DNA of 64,000 bases from an uncultured bacterium (GCA_938009275.1 CALLHY010000011.1:70286-134285); one strand, 5' to 3'; numbered from the stretch's first letter, positions 27,956-36,602 are shown. Translations and numbers: made by a program. The notes: a model not told the origin generated them from the letters alone.

Positions 27956-28678
27956 ATGGCTAATCAGTGGTTTTATCTAAAGCATGGACAGTCCAAAGGC
28001 CCGGTAAGCAGCGAGGAGATTGCCGAACTCGTGGTGCAAAGTGACTTGAATAAAGACACCCGCATTCTGGATGCCGAAACGCGTATCTGGACAACCGTTG
28101 GCAGTGTTCCAGAGCTAAATCTGCTTGTTCGCAACATCCAAAAAGAATACTATGGCGGAGTTCGGGACAACAAACAGCTTGCCGAATTGCTGTATAATCA
28201 CGATGATCTGTTTGCCCGCCTGGAGCTGCTAAATCGCCGTCCGCTATTTATGAATGTTCCCTGGCAACACATACCGCTACTAATGCTACTCACAGGCGGA
28301 TTTTATCAATTTTATTGGATGTATCGTCAATGGTTTCGGGTGGAAATGCTGGATACGAAATCTAAAAGCATGCTGAAGCGCACCAGTTTCATGCTGCTAT
28401 TCGTGCCAATAATCGTGTTCACAACCGTTGAGGGGCTAAAGGAATTCCGCAAGGTGCTCATTGCCCAGTTCAATCCCTATGCCCTGTCACTAATGTGGTA
28501 TATCTCTATTGCGCTTACTATTATCAATCCCTTGGGCGGAGATGCTGTAGTATCACTGCTATGCAGACTAGGCTTCAGTCTTAGCGGCATGATTCCTATC
28601 ATAATGGCTCAGCGCTACATCAACGATTGCAACCGCCTCTTAGGCAGAGACAAGCCCATAACAGAGAAGATAATCTAA
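27956..28678 (+). CDS. GYF_2 (DUF4339) domain membrane protein
   Basis: 240 residues. The N-terminal 50 residues form a GYF_2 domain ('WFYLKHGQSKGPVSSEEIAELV...DTRILDAETRIWTTV' pattern), followed by a linker and about four membrane helices; the first helix region 'LLMLLTGGFYQFYWMYRQW' resembles DUF4234. Such proteins are inner-membrane proteins of unknown role, with the GYF_2 domain probably binding another protein. ATG at 27956 is preferred because AAAGGA lies 5 nt upstream; longer in-frame starts lack a site. Confidence 0.7.
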   Translation: MANQWFYLKHGQSKGPVSSEEIAELVVQSDLNKDTRILDAETRIWTTVGSVPELNLLVRNIQKEYYGGVRDNKQLAELLYNHDDLFARLELLNRRPLFMNVPWQHIPLLMLLTGGFYQFYWMYRQWFRVEMLDTKSKSMLKRTSFMLLFVPIIVFTTVEGLKEFRKVLIAQFNPYALSLMWYISIALTIINPLGGDAVVSLLCRLGFSLSGMIPIIMAQRYINDCNRLLGRDKPITEKII

Positions 28679-28726
28679 GTTATATTCCCATTACCACGCT
28701 TCATTATCTTGCTTACTTTTACCCCT

Positions 28727-28797
28727 GCTTCCCTGCTGCTTCCTTGCTGCTATCCCCTATCCGATACAGGATAGCAGCAAGGAAGCAGCAGGGAAGC
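28727..28797. repeat. Long palindrome: perfect 29-bp stem, 13-nt loop
   Basis: Arms 28727-28755 and 28769-28797 are exact reverse complements. The arm begins GCTTCCCTGCTGCTTCCTTG and ends CTGCTATCC. It shares the words GCTTCCCTGCT, TTCCTTGCTGCTATCC and ATACAGGATAGCAGCAAGG with the element at 36532. No T-run follows. It sits between the GYF_2 gene and the promoter of the hydrogenase-related operon. Confidence 0.9.
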
Positions 28798-28852
28798 TCT
28801 GCTTAAGCAGCACAAAAATAAGGAGAATACAGATAGTTAACCCAATTTCAGC

Positions 28853-28881
28853 TTGACACTTCCGCTTTGCAAGAATAAAGC
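28853..28881 (+). promoter_or_regulatory. Candidate promoter of the Ehr operon (leaderless arrangement)
   Basis: TTGACA (28853-28858), 17-nt spacer, TAAAGC (28876-28881). The ATG of the first gene is only 8 nt past the -10 box, so initiation at the usual distance would give a message with a leader of zero to two bases. No ribosome site is present between the -10 box and the ATG. Confidence 0.5.
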
Positions 28882-28889
28882 GAATCACC

Positions 28890-30353
28890 ATGAAAGAAAA
28901 AGCACAAATCGTGAATCCATTTTTGTATGTATTGCCAGATTTAATGGAGCTAACGGACTTCCTTAACGGCATAAGAAACCTGTGTTTAGCGGGTTATTCT
29001 CCGCTATGCTTTTTTGGCACTGCCCGTCAGGAATTGCTTTGCGGCATGGCTTTGGCAGGCAAAGAACCTATTCTGCTCCGCTGCTTATTTCCGCAGGACA
29101 TGCAATACCAGTCACTTAGCATGGAGTTTCCCGCCTTTCACTTGTTTGAACGTGAGCTTTGGGAAGAATTTGGCGTCACACCTCTGGGGCATCCCTGGCT
29201 AAAGCCGGTACGTTTTCCGATAGGCGGCCAGCAAAGCATGGAGCAATATCCATTTTTTAGCAGTGAATCCTCCGCTTTGCATGAAGTTGGCGTTGGCCCG
29301 GTGCATGCAGGAGTTATAGAGCCGGGGCATTTCCGTTTCATCTGTCATGGTGAGCGGATAGAACACCTCGAAATCCAGCTTGGATATCAGCATCGGGGAA
29401 TTATGAACCTGCTGTCCCAGGGCGATATAAGGCAAAAGATGCCGCTTGCCGAGTGCATAGCCGGAGACACCGCCATAGGACACGGCCTGGCATACTGCTC
29501 TGCCATAGAGACTCTCTGCAATGTATCCGTTCCTACTGCCCTGCAAACAGTCCGCCTGATCGCTCTTGAGCTGGAGCGAATAGCCATGCACCTGGCAGAC
29601 CTCTCGGCTCTGGCAGGCGATATAGCCTATCTATCGGGGCAAAACTTCTTTGCCGCGCTGCGCACCACCATAATCAATTCGTCATTGGCTATATGTGGCA
29701 GCCGTTTTGGTAAAAGGTGGCTGAAGCCGGGAGGCATTAATTATGGACTTAGCAAAGAGCAGAACAGCCTCTTGCGCAGCACCCTGGAAGAAGCGGGACG
29801 CCAGATTGAACGCTGCACCCGGGCTATGTTTGCCGATGCGGGTGTGCTAAACCGCTTTGACAGCACCGGCAGCGTTAGCAAGAAAGCAGCGTTGGAGCTT
29901 AATTTCAGCGGTGTTACTGCCAAAGCATCTGGTTTAGCAATAGATGCCAGATGTGATTTTCCCCTAAGTGCTTATACAGAATTCAGTCCCCTTTGCCTTG
30001 ATTCCGGTGATGTGTTTGCACGAGCATCGATACGGGCAAAAGAGATAGAGCAGTCGCTAGACATGATTGCCCATATGCTCAGCACCCTGCCCCCCGTTTC
30101 TGCTAAAGATAGTGTGTCACTTCCCCCGCCCATGCCGGATAAACTCTGTATCGCCATCACCGAAGGCTGGAGAGGCAGAATTGTGCATGTGGTAAAGACA
30201 GATTCAGAGAGCGGCACCGAGTTTTACCGCGTTATCGACCCTTCACTGCACAATTGGTTTGCCCTGGCATTAGCAGTCCGCAACGAAGGCATTTCGGACT
30301 TTCCTTTGTGCAACAAGAGCTTCGACCTCTCGTATTGCGGTACGGATTTGTAA
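28890..30353 (+). CDS. Ehr/Hyf-type large subunit (NuoC-NuoD-like fusion) lacking NiFe cysteines
   Basis: 487 residues. The N-terminal 110 residues resemble the 30-kDa (NuoC/HycE-N) domain, including 'FHLFERELWEEFGV'. From about 130 on it is a large subunit of the HycE/NuoD type: 'GPVHAGVIEPGHFRF', 'EIQLGYQHRGI'. In catalytic group 4 hydrogenases the next motif reads 'ERICGIC' and the C-terminus 'DPCxxC'; here they are 'ECIAGDTA' (188-195) and 'SFDLSYCGTDL' (477-487). All four nickel-ligand cysteines are therefore missing. This is the hallmark of Ehr complexes, so hydrogen turnover is not expected. It faces the cytoplasm and is the first gene of a six-gene unit. A peripheral quinone- or ferredoxin-linked redox role is inference. 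Confidence 0.85.
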   Translation: MKEKAQIVNPFLYVLPDLMELTDFLNGIRNLCLAGYSPLCFFGTARQELLCGMALAGKEPILLRCLFPQDMQYQSLSMEFPAFHLFERELWEEFGVTPLGHPWLKPVRFPIGGQQSMEQYPFFSSESSALHEVGVGPVHAGVIEPGHFRFICHGERIEHLEIQLGYQHRGIMNLLSQGDIRQKMPLAECIAGDTAIGHGLAYCSAIETLCNVSVPTALQTVRLIALELERIAMHLADLSALAGDIAYLSGQNFFAALRTTIINSSLAICGSRFGKRWLKPGGINYGLSKEQNSLLRSTLEEAGRQIERCTRAMFADAGVLNRFDSTGSVSKKAALELNFSGVTAKASGLAIDARCDFPLSAYTEFSPLCLDSGDVFARASIRAKEIEQSLDMIAHMLSTLPPVSAKDSVSLPPPMPDKLCIAITEGWRGRIVHVVKTDSESGTEFYRVIDPSLHNWFALALAVRNEGISDFPLCNKSFDLSYCGTDL

Positions 30354-30364
30354 GGGAGTAATGA

Positions 30365-31117
30365 ATGTTTAACCTGCTAAAAGCACGCATCCATCACGGT
30401 TACCAAGCCATTCATGATCCACTCAATGCCGCCATTCATCCCTCTTTTCCGGGTTTACCCACCATACTAAGGGCTTGCAAGGAAGATTTTTGCGCGGCTG
30501 GCAGCTTCTGCCCTACGGGTGCCATTGGCGATAATAGCCTAGACTTGGGCAAATGCGTATTCTGCGGTGAATGCACCCGTCGTTTTCCTGCTACTTTTGC
30601 CTTTAATCCCAATTTCCGCATGGCAAGCAGCCGGCGCGAATCCCTGATAATCCGTTGGGACAACCAAAGTAATACCTGCACTGCCCCTGCTGTGGAGGTT
30701 AATGCAGCCCTTAAGAAACTATGCATCAGGTCTTTCGCACTAAGGAATGTATCCGCAGGAGGCTGCAACGCATGCGAACTGGAACTGGGTGCCTCATCAA
30801 ATGTAAACTTCGACATGGGTAGATACGGCATCGAGGTTGTTGCCTCGCCGCGTCACGCAGATGCGCTGATACTCACCGGTCCGGTTTCCAAAAACATGGA
30901 ACAGGCATTTGTTAAGACCTGGGAAGCCATTCCAGACCCCAAGGTGCTTATCTTGTGCGGTGCCTGCGCCATTAGCGGCGGCAGCTTTGTGAATTCCGAT
31001 GCCATTAGCAGAGATTGGCTGCAAACCATGCAACCTGCCTTATACATTCCCGGTTGCCCCGCCCATCCCTTAAGCATTATCCATGGACTAATGTCGCTTT
31101 TAGGGAGGGTGAAGTGA
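30365..31117 (+). CDS. Ehr/Hyf-type small subunit fused to a one-cluster ferredoxin domain
   Basis: 250 residues. The C-terminal half is a NuoB/HycG-like subunit with a complete [4Fe-4S] site: 'GGCNACELE' (C134, C137), 'CGACAISGG' (C201) and 'PGCPAHPLSIIHG' (C231). The N-terminal 75 residues are a ferredoxin domain with C64-x2-C67-x2-C70 plus C49-Pro, enough for one cluster. The expected eighth cysteine is Phe74, and C38/C43 are oddly spaced, so the second cluster is probably lost. In Hyf and Hyc systems the ferredoxin (HyfH/HycF) and small subunit are separate genes, so this is a fusion. It follows the large subunit by 11 nt. Confidence 0.85.
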   Translation: MFNLLKARIHHGYQAIHDPLNAAIHPSFPGLPTILRACKEDFCAAGSFCPTGAIGDNSLDLGKCVFCGECTRRFPATFAFNPNFRMASSRRESLIIRWDNQSNTCTAPAVEVNAALKKLCIRSFALRNVSAGGCNACELELGASSNVNFDMGRYGIEVVASPRHADALILTGPVSKNMEQAFVKTWEAIPDPKVLILCGACAISGGSFVNSDAISRDWLQTMQPALYIPGCPAHPLSIIHGLMSLLGRVK

Positions 31118-33051
31118 TTAGCTATGCTCTTGCTCTACAGCTTGTTGCCATCTTGATAGTTGCCATAGACCGGTCGCATAAACACTGCGCTTCACTAAGG
31201 TTTATGCTGCTGAGTTCAGTTAGTTCAGCTTGCCTGTTGTTTGCCTATGGGAGGCTGTTTTTTGGCGGACAGGCTCAGCATTACGTACTTAGTATTCCCG
31301 GTTTGGCTGCTGCCGCGGACATCGTTATAGACCCTTTGGCGGCATTCTTTGGCATGCTCTTTGCCTTTGGCTACCTTGTGGGTATCATCTATGCTCATTT
31401 CTATCTAAAAGCCCACTCCGAAGAGGGCAATGCCTCTCACCTGTTCTTTAGCGGGCTAATGATAATCAGCATGCATCTTGTTCTAATGCTTCGTCACAGC
31501 CTGCTGTTTATGATAGCCTGGGAACTGATGAGTCTAAGCTCCTTTTTTGCCATTATGCAAGACAGGCAGAATAAAGATAGCATCGCCAATGCGCTATACT
31601 ATTTCGTTATGATGCACATCGGTGCTGCTGTGTTGCTGCTTGGTTTTGCCTTGCAGTATGCAAGCAGCGGCTCACTAAGCCTGGCGCAACAAACCTATTA
31701 TCCCGTTGCCAAGTGGCTGTTGCTGGTGGGCTTTGCCTTCAAAGCCGGGTTCTTTCCCTTTTACTCATGGCTGCCAAAAGCGCATCCTGTTGCTCCTGCT
31801 CACCTTTCGGGAATGATGTCGGGGCTAATGATTAAAACCGGAATATTTGGCATTGTGCTGGTAATGCTTGGTTCTGCTTGGCAGCCCATAGAAATCTATA
31901 TCCTATTGGCAATCTCACTGCTAACTGCCTTCAATGGTGTTATTCACGCCATGGCGGAGTCGAACATCAAACGCTCGCTTGCCTATTCTTCCATAGAGAA
32001 CATCGGCATTATTGGTGTGGGGCTTTCTCTCTGGTTATTAGGTAAATCGCTGGGTAATACAGCCATGTCCGGTTTGGGGCTGATGGGTGCTTCTCTGCAC
32101 ATCATGAACCATTCGCTCTTTAAGCCTTTGCTGTTCTACCTGAGCGGCAACGTGCTGGTTGCCACCCACAGCTTGGAAACCGACAAGCTGGGTGGTTTAA
32201 TGAAGCGGATGCCCGGCACAGCTCTGTTATTCATGCTGGGAACAGCCTCCATCTCGGCACTGCCCCTTTTCAATGGATTCATCTCCGAACTCGCTATTTT
32301 CTTAGGCATTATCAGCGGCTTTCAAAGTAGCAGCCTGGGCGGTACCCTATCCATGATTGCGGCAGGCGGAGCACTGGCTTTTGTAAGCGCATTGGCACTT
32401 ATCGCCTTTAGCAAGATATTCAGCATCGTGTTCAGTGGCGAACCCCGCTCATCTGCTGCTGCTAACGCCAAGGAACTGCCCTTTGGCATGCTGCTAAGCC
32501 CCATACTGCTGGCAGCATTCTGCTTCCTGTTTGGCACCTTAGGTGAGCTTGGCTTGTGGATAATAAAGCCGCTGGCAATTGCCTTGCAGGTAGATGCCGG
32601 AGTTTATCTAGGCTTTGCCATGGTTTTACACAGGATAAGCACTGTACTGCTTATGCTCCTGGCTGCCTTTATTGCTCTGTACATCATAAAGTTGCGACTG
32701 GTGAAGGTAACAAAATCCATCACCTGGGGCTGCGGCTATCATCAGGGTAGTGCAAAGCAACAATACACCGGAACTGCATATATAAACCCGCTGGCATACT
32801 TCCTGAAGCCTTTTATGCAAAAGCGGATAAGCAGGAGCTGTGTAGAAGGCTATTTCCCGCAAAGCATTAGCCACGCGGAAGAGGTGCAAGACTATGTGGA
32901 TAAGGGTATTATCAGCAAATTGCTTGGCTTGCTAACCCGCTTTTACAGGCTGTTCGATGGCATTCACAATGGTAAAACCAACAGCTACATCAGCTACTTG
33001 TTAATTGCTTTACTTTGCCTGTTATTCTGGGTGCTGGGGGTGCAAAAGTGA
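31114..33051 (+). CDS. Ehr/Hyf membrane subunit, NuoL/HyfB-like antiporter-type
   Basis: 645 residues with about 14-16 membrane helices. The Mrp/NuoL-type core is clear: 'ELMSLSSFFAIM', 'FKAGFFPFYSWLPKAHPVAPAHLSGMMSGLMIKTG' region with the conserved Lys/Pro loop, 'SLAYSSIENIGII' and 'LHIMNHSLFKPLLFYLSG'. These carry the lysines and histidines used for proton or sodium movement in complex I-like pumps. The GTG start at 31114 is chosen: GGGAGGG lies just upstream, and the GTGA gives a 4-nt stop-start overlap with the small subunit. Confidence 0.87.
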   Translation: MISYALALQLVAILIVAIDRSHKHCASLRFMLLSSVSSACLLFAYGRLFFGGQAQHYVLSIPGLAAAADIVIDPLAAFFGMLFAFGYLVGIIYAHFYLKAHSEEGNASHLFFSGLMIISMHLVLMLRHSLLFMIAWELMSLSSFFAIMQDRQNKDSIANALYYFVMMHIGAAVLLLGFALQYASSGSLSLAQQTYYPVAKWLLLVGFAFKAGFFPFYSWLPKAHPVAPAHLSGMMSGLMIKTGIFGIVLVMLGSAWQPIEIYILLAISLLTAFNGVIHAMAESNIKRSLAYSSIENIGIIGVGLSLWLLGKSLGNTAMSGLGLMGASLHIMNHSLFKPLLFYLSGNVLVATHSLETDKLGGLMKRMPGTALLFMLGTASISALPLFNGFISELAIFLGIISGFQSSSLGGTLSMIAAGGALAFVSALALIAFSKIFSIVFSGEPRSSAAANAKELPFGMLLSPILLAAFCFLFGTLGELGLWIIKPLAIALQVDAGVYLGFAMVLHRISTVLLMLLAAFIALYIIKLRLVKVTKSITWGCGYHQGSAKQQYTGTAYINPLAYFLKPFMQKRISRSCVEGYFPQSISHAEEVQDYVDKGIISKLLGLLTRFYRLFDGIHNGKTNSYISYLLIALLCLLFWVLGVQK

Positions 33052-33965
33052 TTATTAACTTCCTGTTTATTCTGCTGTTACCTCTGCTGTTCATCGGTGT
33101 GATAAACAAAACCAAAGCCATTTGGGCAGGCAGAAAAGGGGCAAGCATACTACAGCCGCTTTATACCGTTATTAAGCTGATGGGCAAAAGCGAAGTGCAC
33201 AGCCACAGCAGCAGCCATATATTCTGCTGGGCTCCCAGCTTGTCTCTGGCGGCTACCTTTATCGCTGCATTGTTTATCCCCTTTGGAGCGCAGCACGCAG
33301 TTCTTAGCTTTAAGGGTGATTTCTTTTTGTTCATGTCCTTGCTGGCTCTTAGCAAGGCTGTAATTGTTTTAGCGGCGATGGATGTAGGCAGCAGCTTTGA
33401 AGGCATGGGTGCTTCTCGAGAGATATCGTTCACTGCTTTTTTGGAGCCTGCATTCCTGCTGATTATTGGCTCTTTAGCTTATGCGGGTGGCTTTGGCACT
33501 CTTGGACAGCTCTTTCTGCATCACAGGGTGTATATCTTTAACGAGTGGTCGGTTATCATAGCCGTTCTTACCGCCCTGGCATTATTCATTATGATGCTGG
33601 TGGAAGGCGCAAGGGTTCCCTTCGATGATCCCGCCACACATCTGGAACTAACCATGATTCACGAGGTTATGGTGCTGGATACTTCGGGGGTGAATCTTGC
33701 TATGGTGCATTATGCTTCTGCGCTAAAGGTTCAAATCTATGCCTCTATGATAAGCTATTTCTTTATTCCCGAAGGCATGCATAGCCTTAGCATTATTGCA
33801 GTATATCTGCTTAGCAGCTTCGGTTTGGCAATAAGCGCGGGACTGGTAGAGAGCCTGATGCCTCGCTACCGGATTAGCCGCAATCTGGAGTTGGTTATTA
33901 TCCCGCTTTCCATCTCTTTGCTGGTATTGGCAGCATTGATTGTTCATAACCTGGGAGGAATATAA
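33048..33965 (+). CDS. Ehr/Hyf membrane subunit, NuoH/HyfC-like
   Basis: 305 residues, about eight membrane helices. NuoH/HycD-type features include the cytoplasmic loop 'RKGASILQPLYTVIKLMGKSE' and the acidic 'EGARVPFDDPATHLELTMIHE' segment, which couples redox chemistry to ion movement in this superfamily. The GTG start again overlaps the preceding stop as GTGA. It would connect the peripheral arm to the antiporter-like subunits. Confidence 0.87.
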   Translation: MIINFLFILLLPLLFIGVINKTKAIWAGRKGASILQPLYTVIKLMGKSEVHSHSSSHIFCWAPSLSLAATFIAALFIPFGAQHAVLSFKGDFFLFMSLLALSKAVIVLAAMDVGSSFEGMGASREISFTAFLEPAFLLIIGSLAYAGGFGTLGQLFLHHRVYIFNEWSVIIAVLTALALFIMMLVEGARVPFDDPATHLELTMIHEVMVLDTSGVNLAMVHYASALKVQIYASMISYFFIPEGMHSLSIIAVYLLSSFGLAISAGLVESLMPRYRISRNLELVIIPLSISLLVLAALIVHNLGGI

Positions 33966-34600
33966 TGGCAGATATCCTATTGATGCTGTTTGGCCTTAGT
34001 TTGCTGTTTGCATCCATCACTAATATGCTTACCAGCATTGTTCGTATTCTGGTAATCCAGGGCATACTGCTATTTGTGCTTACCATACTAAAAACCAACG
34101 AAATGAACATGTGGGAGTTTGCCTTCGTTGCTCTGGAAACCATTGTTTTCAAAGCCGTGCTTATCCCGTGGTTCATTGTGGACACCATAAACAAAAACGG
34201 TATCAAGCGTGAAGTAGAGCCCTCTGTATCAAACTTCTTCTCCCTTGGTTCCATGACTGCCATCTTTGCCTTTGCCTTTTTTATAGCCCTCTGGAGCGGA
34301 AAGAGCAGCCCCAATGTATATCCCCTGCATTTCGGTGTGGCATTTGCGGCAATCCTGAAAGGCTTATTCATTATTATCGCCAACAAAAAGCTTATAACCC
34401 ACCTTATGGGCTATCTCATAATGGAAAACGGCATCTTTATGCTTTCTCTCGCCATTGGCAGTGAAATGCCGCACATTGTAAGTTTGGGCGTTTCTCTGGA
34501 CATCTTGCTATCTATCCTGATTGCCGTGCTGTTCATAAACAAGATTAGCAATAGCTTCGAAGACGTGGATAGCGACGAGCTATCTATCCTAAAGGACTAA
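33965..34600 (+). CDS. Ehr/Hyf membrane subunit, HyfE-like
   Basis: 211 residues, six or so membrane helices with a short loop 'INKNGIKREVEPS' in the middle. HyfE-like proteins correspond to an NuoK-like subunit with additional helices; residues such as the Glu in 'NEMNMWEFAFVALETIVFK' and 'MENGIFMLSLAIG' match the membrane-buried acidic positions. The ATG overlaps the previous stop by one base (TAATG). Confidence 0.8.
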   Translation: MADILLMLFGLSLLFASITNMLTSIVRILVIQGILLFVLTILKTNEMNMWEFAFVALETIVFKAVLIPWFIVDTINKNGIKREVEPSVSNFFSLGSMTAIFAFAFFIALWSGKSSPNVYPLHFGVAFAAILKGLFIIIANKKLITHLMGYLIMENGIFMLSLAIGSEMPHIVSLGVSLDILLSILIAVLFINKISNSFEDVDSDELSILKD

Positions 34601-34604
34601 AGCC

Positions 34605-35972
34605 ATGTTATACCTGTACATCTGGATTATCCCCCTGCTCTTCTCCGCCATCGCCTGGCTAAAGAAAAGCAGCAGATTGAATACCGCCATAATCTTCAGC
34701 CACAGCAGCCTCTGCCTTAGTGCCTCAGTTGCCTTGCTTTTACCGGGGATGGGCTTGGCAACCAAGCTGGGAATAGACTCCCTTAGCCTTTGGTTCCTGC
34801 TAATCACCAGCATATTATACTTTGCCGTAGGGCTATACAGCCTTCAGCATAAAAGCAACTTAACAGACAGGCAAAGCAGCATCTATGCCATTGCCATGAT
34901 GGCATTTGTGGCGTCTATGGGTGGAGCCATAGTTAGCAAGGACTTAGGCCTGATCTGGGTGTTTGTAGAAACCACCACTCTCGCCAGTGCCATGCTGATT
35001 AGCTTTGAGCATCATAAGCAGTCCCTGGAAGCAGCATGGAAGTATCTCTTTATCTGCTCCATAGGCATTGCTTTGGCGTTTGTAGGTGTGTTGCTGCTTA
35101 TTATCGCCATGCCCGAAAGCCCCAGCCTGGTTTTCGACAAGATTATGCAGATGAAAGGCAGTATAAATCCTTTTTGGCTAAAGGTTTCTTTTGTGTTCAT
35201 GCTTATCGGCTTTGGCACCAAGGTTGGGCTTGCTCCGCTACATTTCTGGCTACCTGATGCCCATTCCGAAGCCCCTGCTCCCGTTTCCGCGCTGCTATCC
35301 GGTGCGCTGTTGAACACCGCTCTCCTGCCCCTCATCCGCATGCAAGGCATAATGCAGGCAAACAGCATGGGACATCTCGCCAATGAGCTATTTCTCCTCT
35401 TCGGATTTGCTTCCATGTTCATAGCTGCTGTATTCATCCAAAAAGTAAAGAACTACAAACGCCTATTGGCATATTCGTCCATAGAGAATATGGGAATAAT
35501 CTTAATCGCCTTTGGCCTGGGTGAACTGGCAGGCAAAGCAGGCATGATCCACGCCATGGGGCATTCGATGATAAAAGCAGCTTTCTTTCTTACTTCCGGC
35601 AGCGTATATAGCATCTTTGGCAAAAAAGACTATAATCTGTGCAGTGGACTTTTAAGCCGATGCCCAATAATCGGCTGGCTGTGGCTAATTGCCTTCATGA
35701 TGATAGTGGGAATGCCGCCCTCGCCCCTGTTCGTAAGTGAATTTAACATTGTTTTCGCTCTGGTTGGCAGCGGCAACCTTGCCCTGATGATGTTATTTGT
35801 TATCCTGCTGGCAAGCATTGCCTACGGACTGGGAAAGGCATCGCTGGCTATAACAATGGGCAAGTCCGATCAAAGATCGAAATTGCCCATTTCTGAATAT
35901 CTTGCACCGACTATATTGCTACTATCGGCTATGATTTTACCCTGGCTGCTTATTGTTTATCTGAAGTTTTAG
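34605..35972 (+). CDS. Ehr/Hyf membrane subunit, NuoN/HyfF-like antiporter-type
   Basis: 455 residues, about 13 helices. The second antiporter-like subunit of the complex: 'FGTKVGLAPLHFWLPDAHSEAPAPVSALLSGA' pattern with conserved Lys and His, 'RLLAYSSIENMGIILIA' and 'HAMGHSMIKAAFFLTSG'. Two such subunits (with the NuoL-like one) imply at least two potential ion channels. It is the last gene of the operon, and its stop overlaps the stop of the opposing gene by a few bases. Confidence 0.87.
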   Translation: MLYLYIWIIPLLFSAIAWLKKSSRLNTAIIFSHSSLCLSASVALLLPGMGLATKLGIDSLSLWFLLITSILYFAVGLYSLQHKSNLTDRQSSIYAIAMMAFVASMGGAIVSKDLGLIWVFVETTTLASAMLISFEHHKQSLEAAWKYLFICSIGIALAFVGVLLLIIAMPESPSLVFDKIMQMKGSINPFWLKVSFVFMLIGFGTKVGLAPLHFWLPDAHSEAPAPVSALLSGALLNTALLPLIRMQGIMQANSMGHLANELFLLFGFASMFIAAVFIQKVKNYKRLLAYSSIENMGIILIAFGLGELAGKAGMIHAMGHSMIKAAFFLTSGSVYSIFGKKDYNLCSGLLSRCPIIGWLWLIAFMMIVGMPPSPLFVSEFNIVFALVGSGNLALMMLFVILLASIAYGLGKASLAITMGKSDQRSKLPISEYLAPTILLLSAMILPWLLIVYLKF

Positions 35973-36424
35973 AATTCAGTGCCATACTCCGCGTAGAATA
36001 ACTCGCCGCTATTTGTGGCTCCGGCTTCCACAAACCGGCCATAACCCAATTCCCAAGAGTAATAATCTTCATCACTGTGATAGGTGGCTTTGCCATGCAG
36101 TGCTTCAAGTTGTTTAACCACTTCTATTTCAGGCTTGAATTCGTCTGAGGGAATGTAAAATATCGCCCAACCGGTAAGCTCGTCTTCCCCGCCTTCGAAA
36201 TACAGCACCAATTGATCAACATTATTCAATTCTGGCACGTCTTCAAAGGGATAGTACAGGTCTCCACCATCATCATTGATGGCGATGTAGGAAAACCCGA
36301 TGTCATAAAGAACGGCATCACAATTGTCCCAGGTGTCACCGTATTCCAGATCAAATAACCCTACCTGGGCACTCAATGAGCAGGTCAGCACGATTAGAGC
36401 TAAGAAACAAAGCACTTTTCTCAT
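35969..36424 (-). CDS. Small secreted protein of unknown function
   Basis: 151 residues with a clear signal peptide ('MRKVLCFLALIVLTCSLSA') and an acidic, aromatic-rich mature part ('YGDTWDNCDAVLYDIGF', 'ELTGWAIFYIP'). No family recognised; the fold may be a small alpha/beta sandwich of the kind that measures stored deviations between 'E...W...F' strands, but that is a guess. GGAG lies 7 nt before the chosen ATG; the longer frame would put the signal peptide internally. It converges on the last Ehr gene and is read leftwards from a gap containing two hairpins. Confidence 0.65.
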   Translation of the reverse strand: MRKVLCFLALIVLTCSLSAQVGLFDLEYGDTWDNCDAVLYDIGFSYIAINDDGGDLYYPFEDVPELNNVDQLVLYFEGGEDELTGWAIFYIPSDEFKPEIEVVKQLEALHGKATYHSDEDYYSWELGYGRFVEAGATNSGELFYAEYGTEF

Positions 36425-36531
36425 AACTATACTCCGTATATAAGTAAATTTCAGAGATAAAATAAGGAAACTAATCAAACTGTCAATAGGAATTTGATAT
36501 CTCACTTCTGGCTTTCCAGTAGTTTATACAA

Positions 36532-36602
36532 GCTTCCCTGCTTCTTCCTTGCTGCTATCCTGTATGCGATACAGGATAGCAGCAAGGAAGAAGCAGGGAA
36601 GC
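36532..36602. repeat. Long palindrome: perfect 34-bp stem, 3-nt loop
   Basis: 36532-36565 and 36569-36602 are exact reverse complements around GCG. The arm starts GCTTCCCTGCTTCTTCCTTG and ends GCTGCTATCCTGTAT. It is the most perfect member of the family also seen at 28727. There is no T-run on either strand. Confidence 0.92.

Noticed and set aside
31015..31113. N-terminal extension of the NuoL-like subunit overlapping the small subunit by 100 nt
   Set aside because: GTG at 31114 with GGGAGGG upstream and a GTGA overlap fits the pattern used by the next gene at 33048.
28890..31117. Annotation as an active group 4 [NiFe] hydrogenase
   Set aside because: All four nickel-ligand cysteines of the large subunit are replaced.
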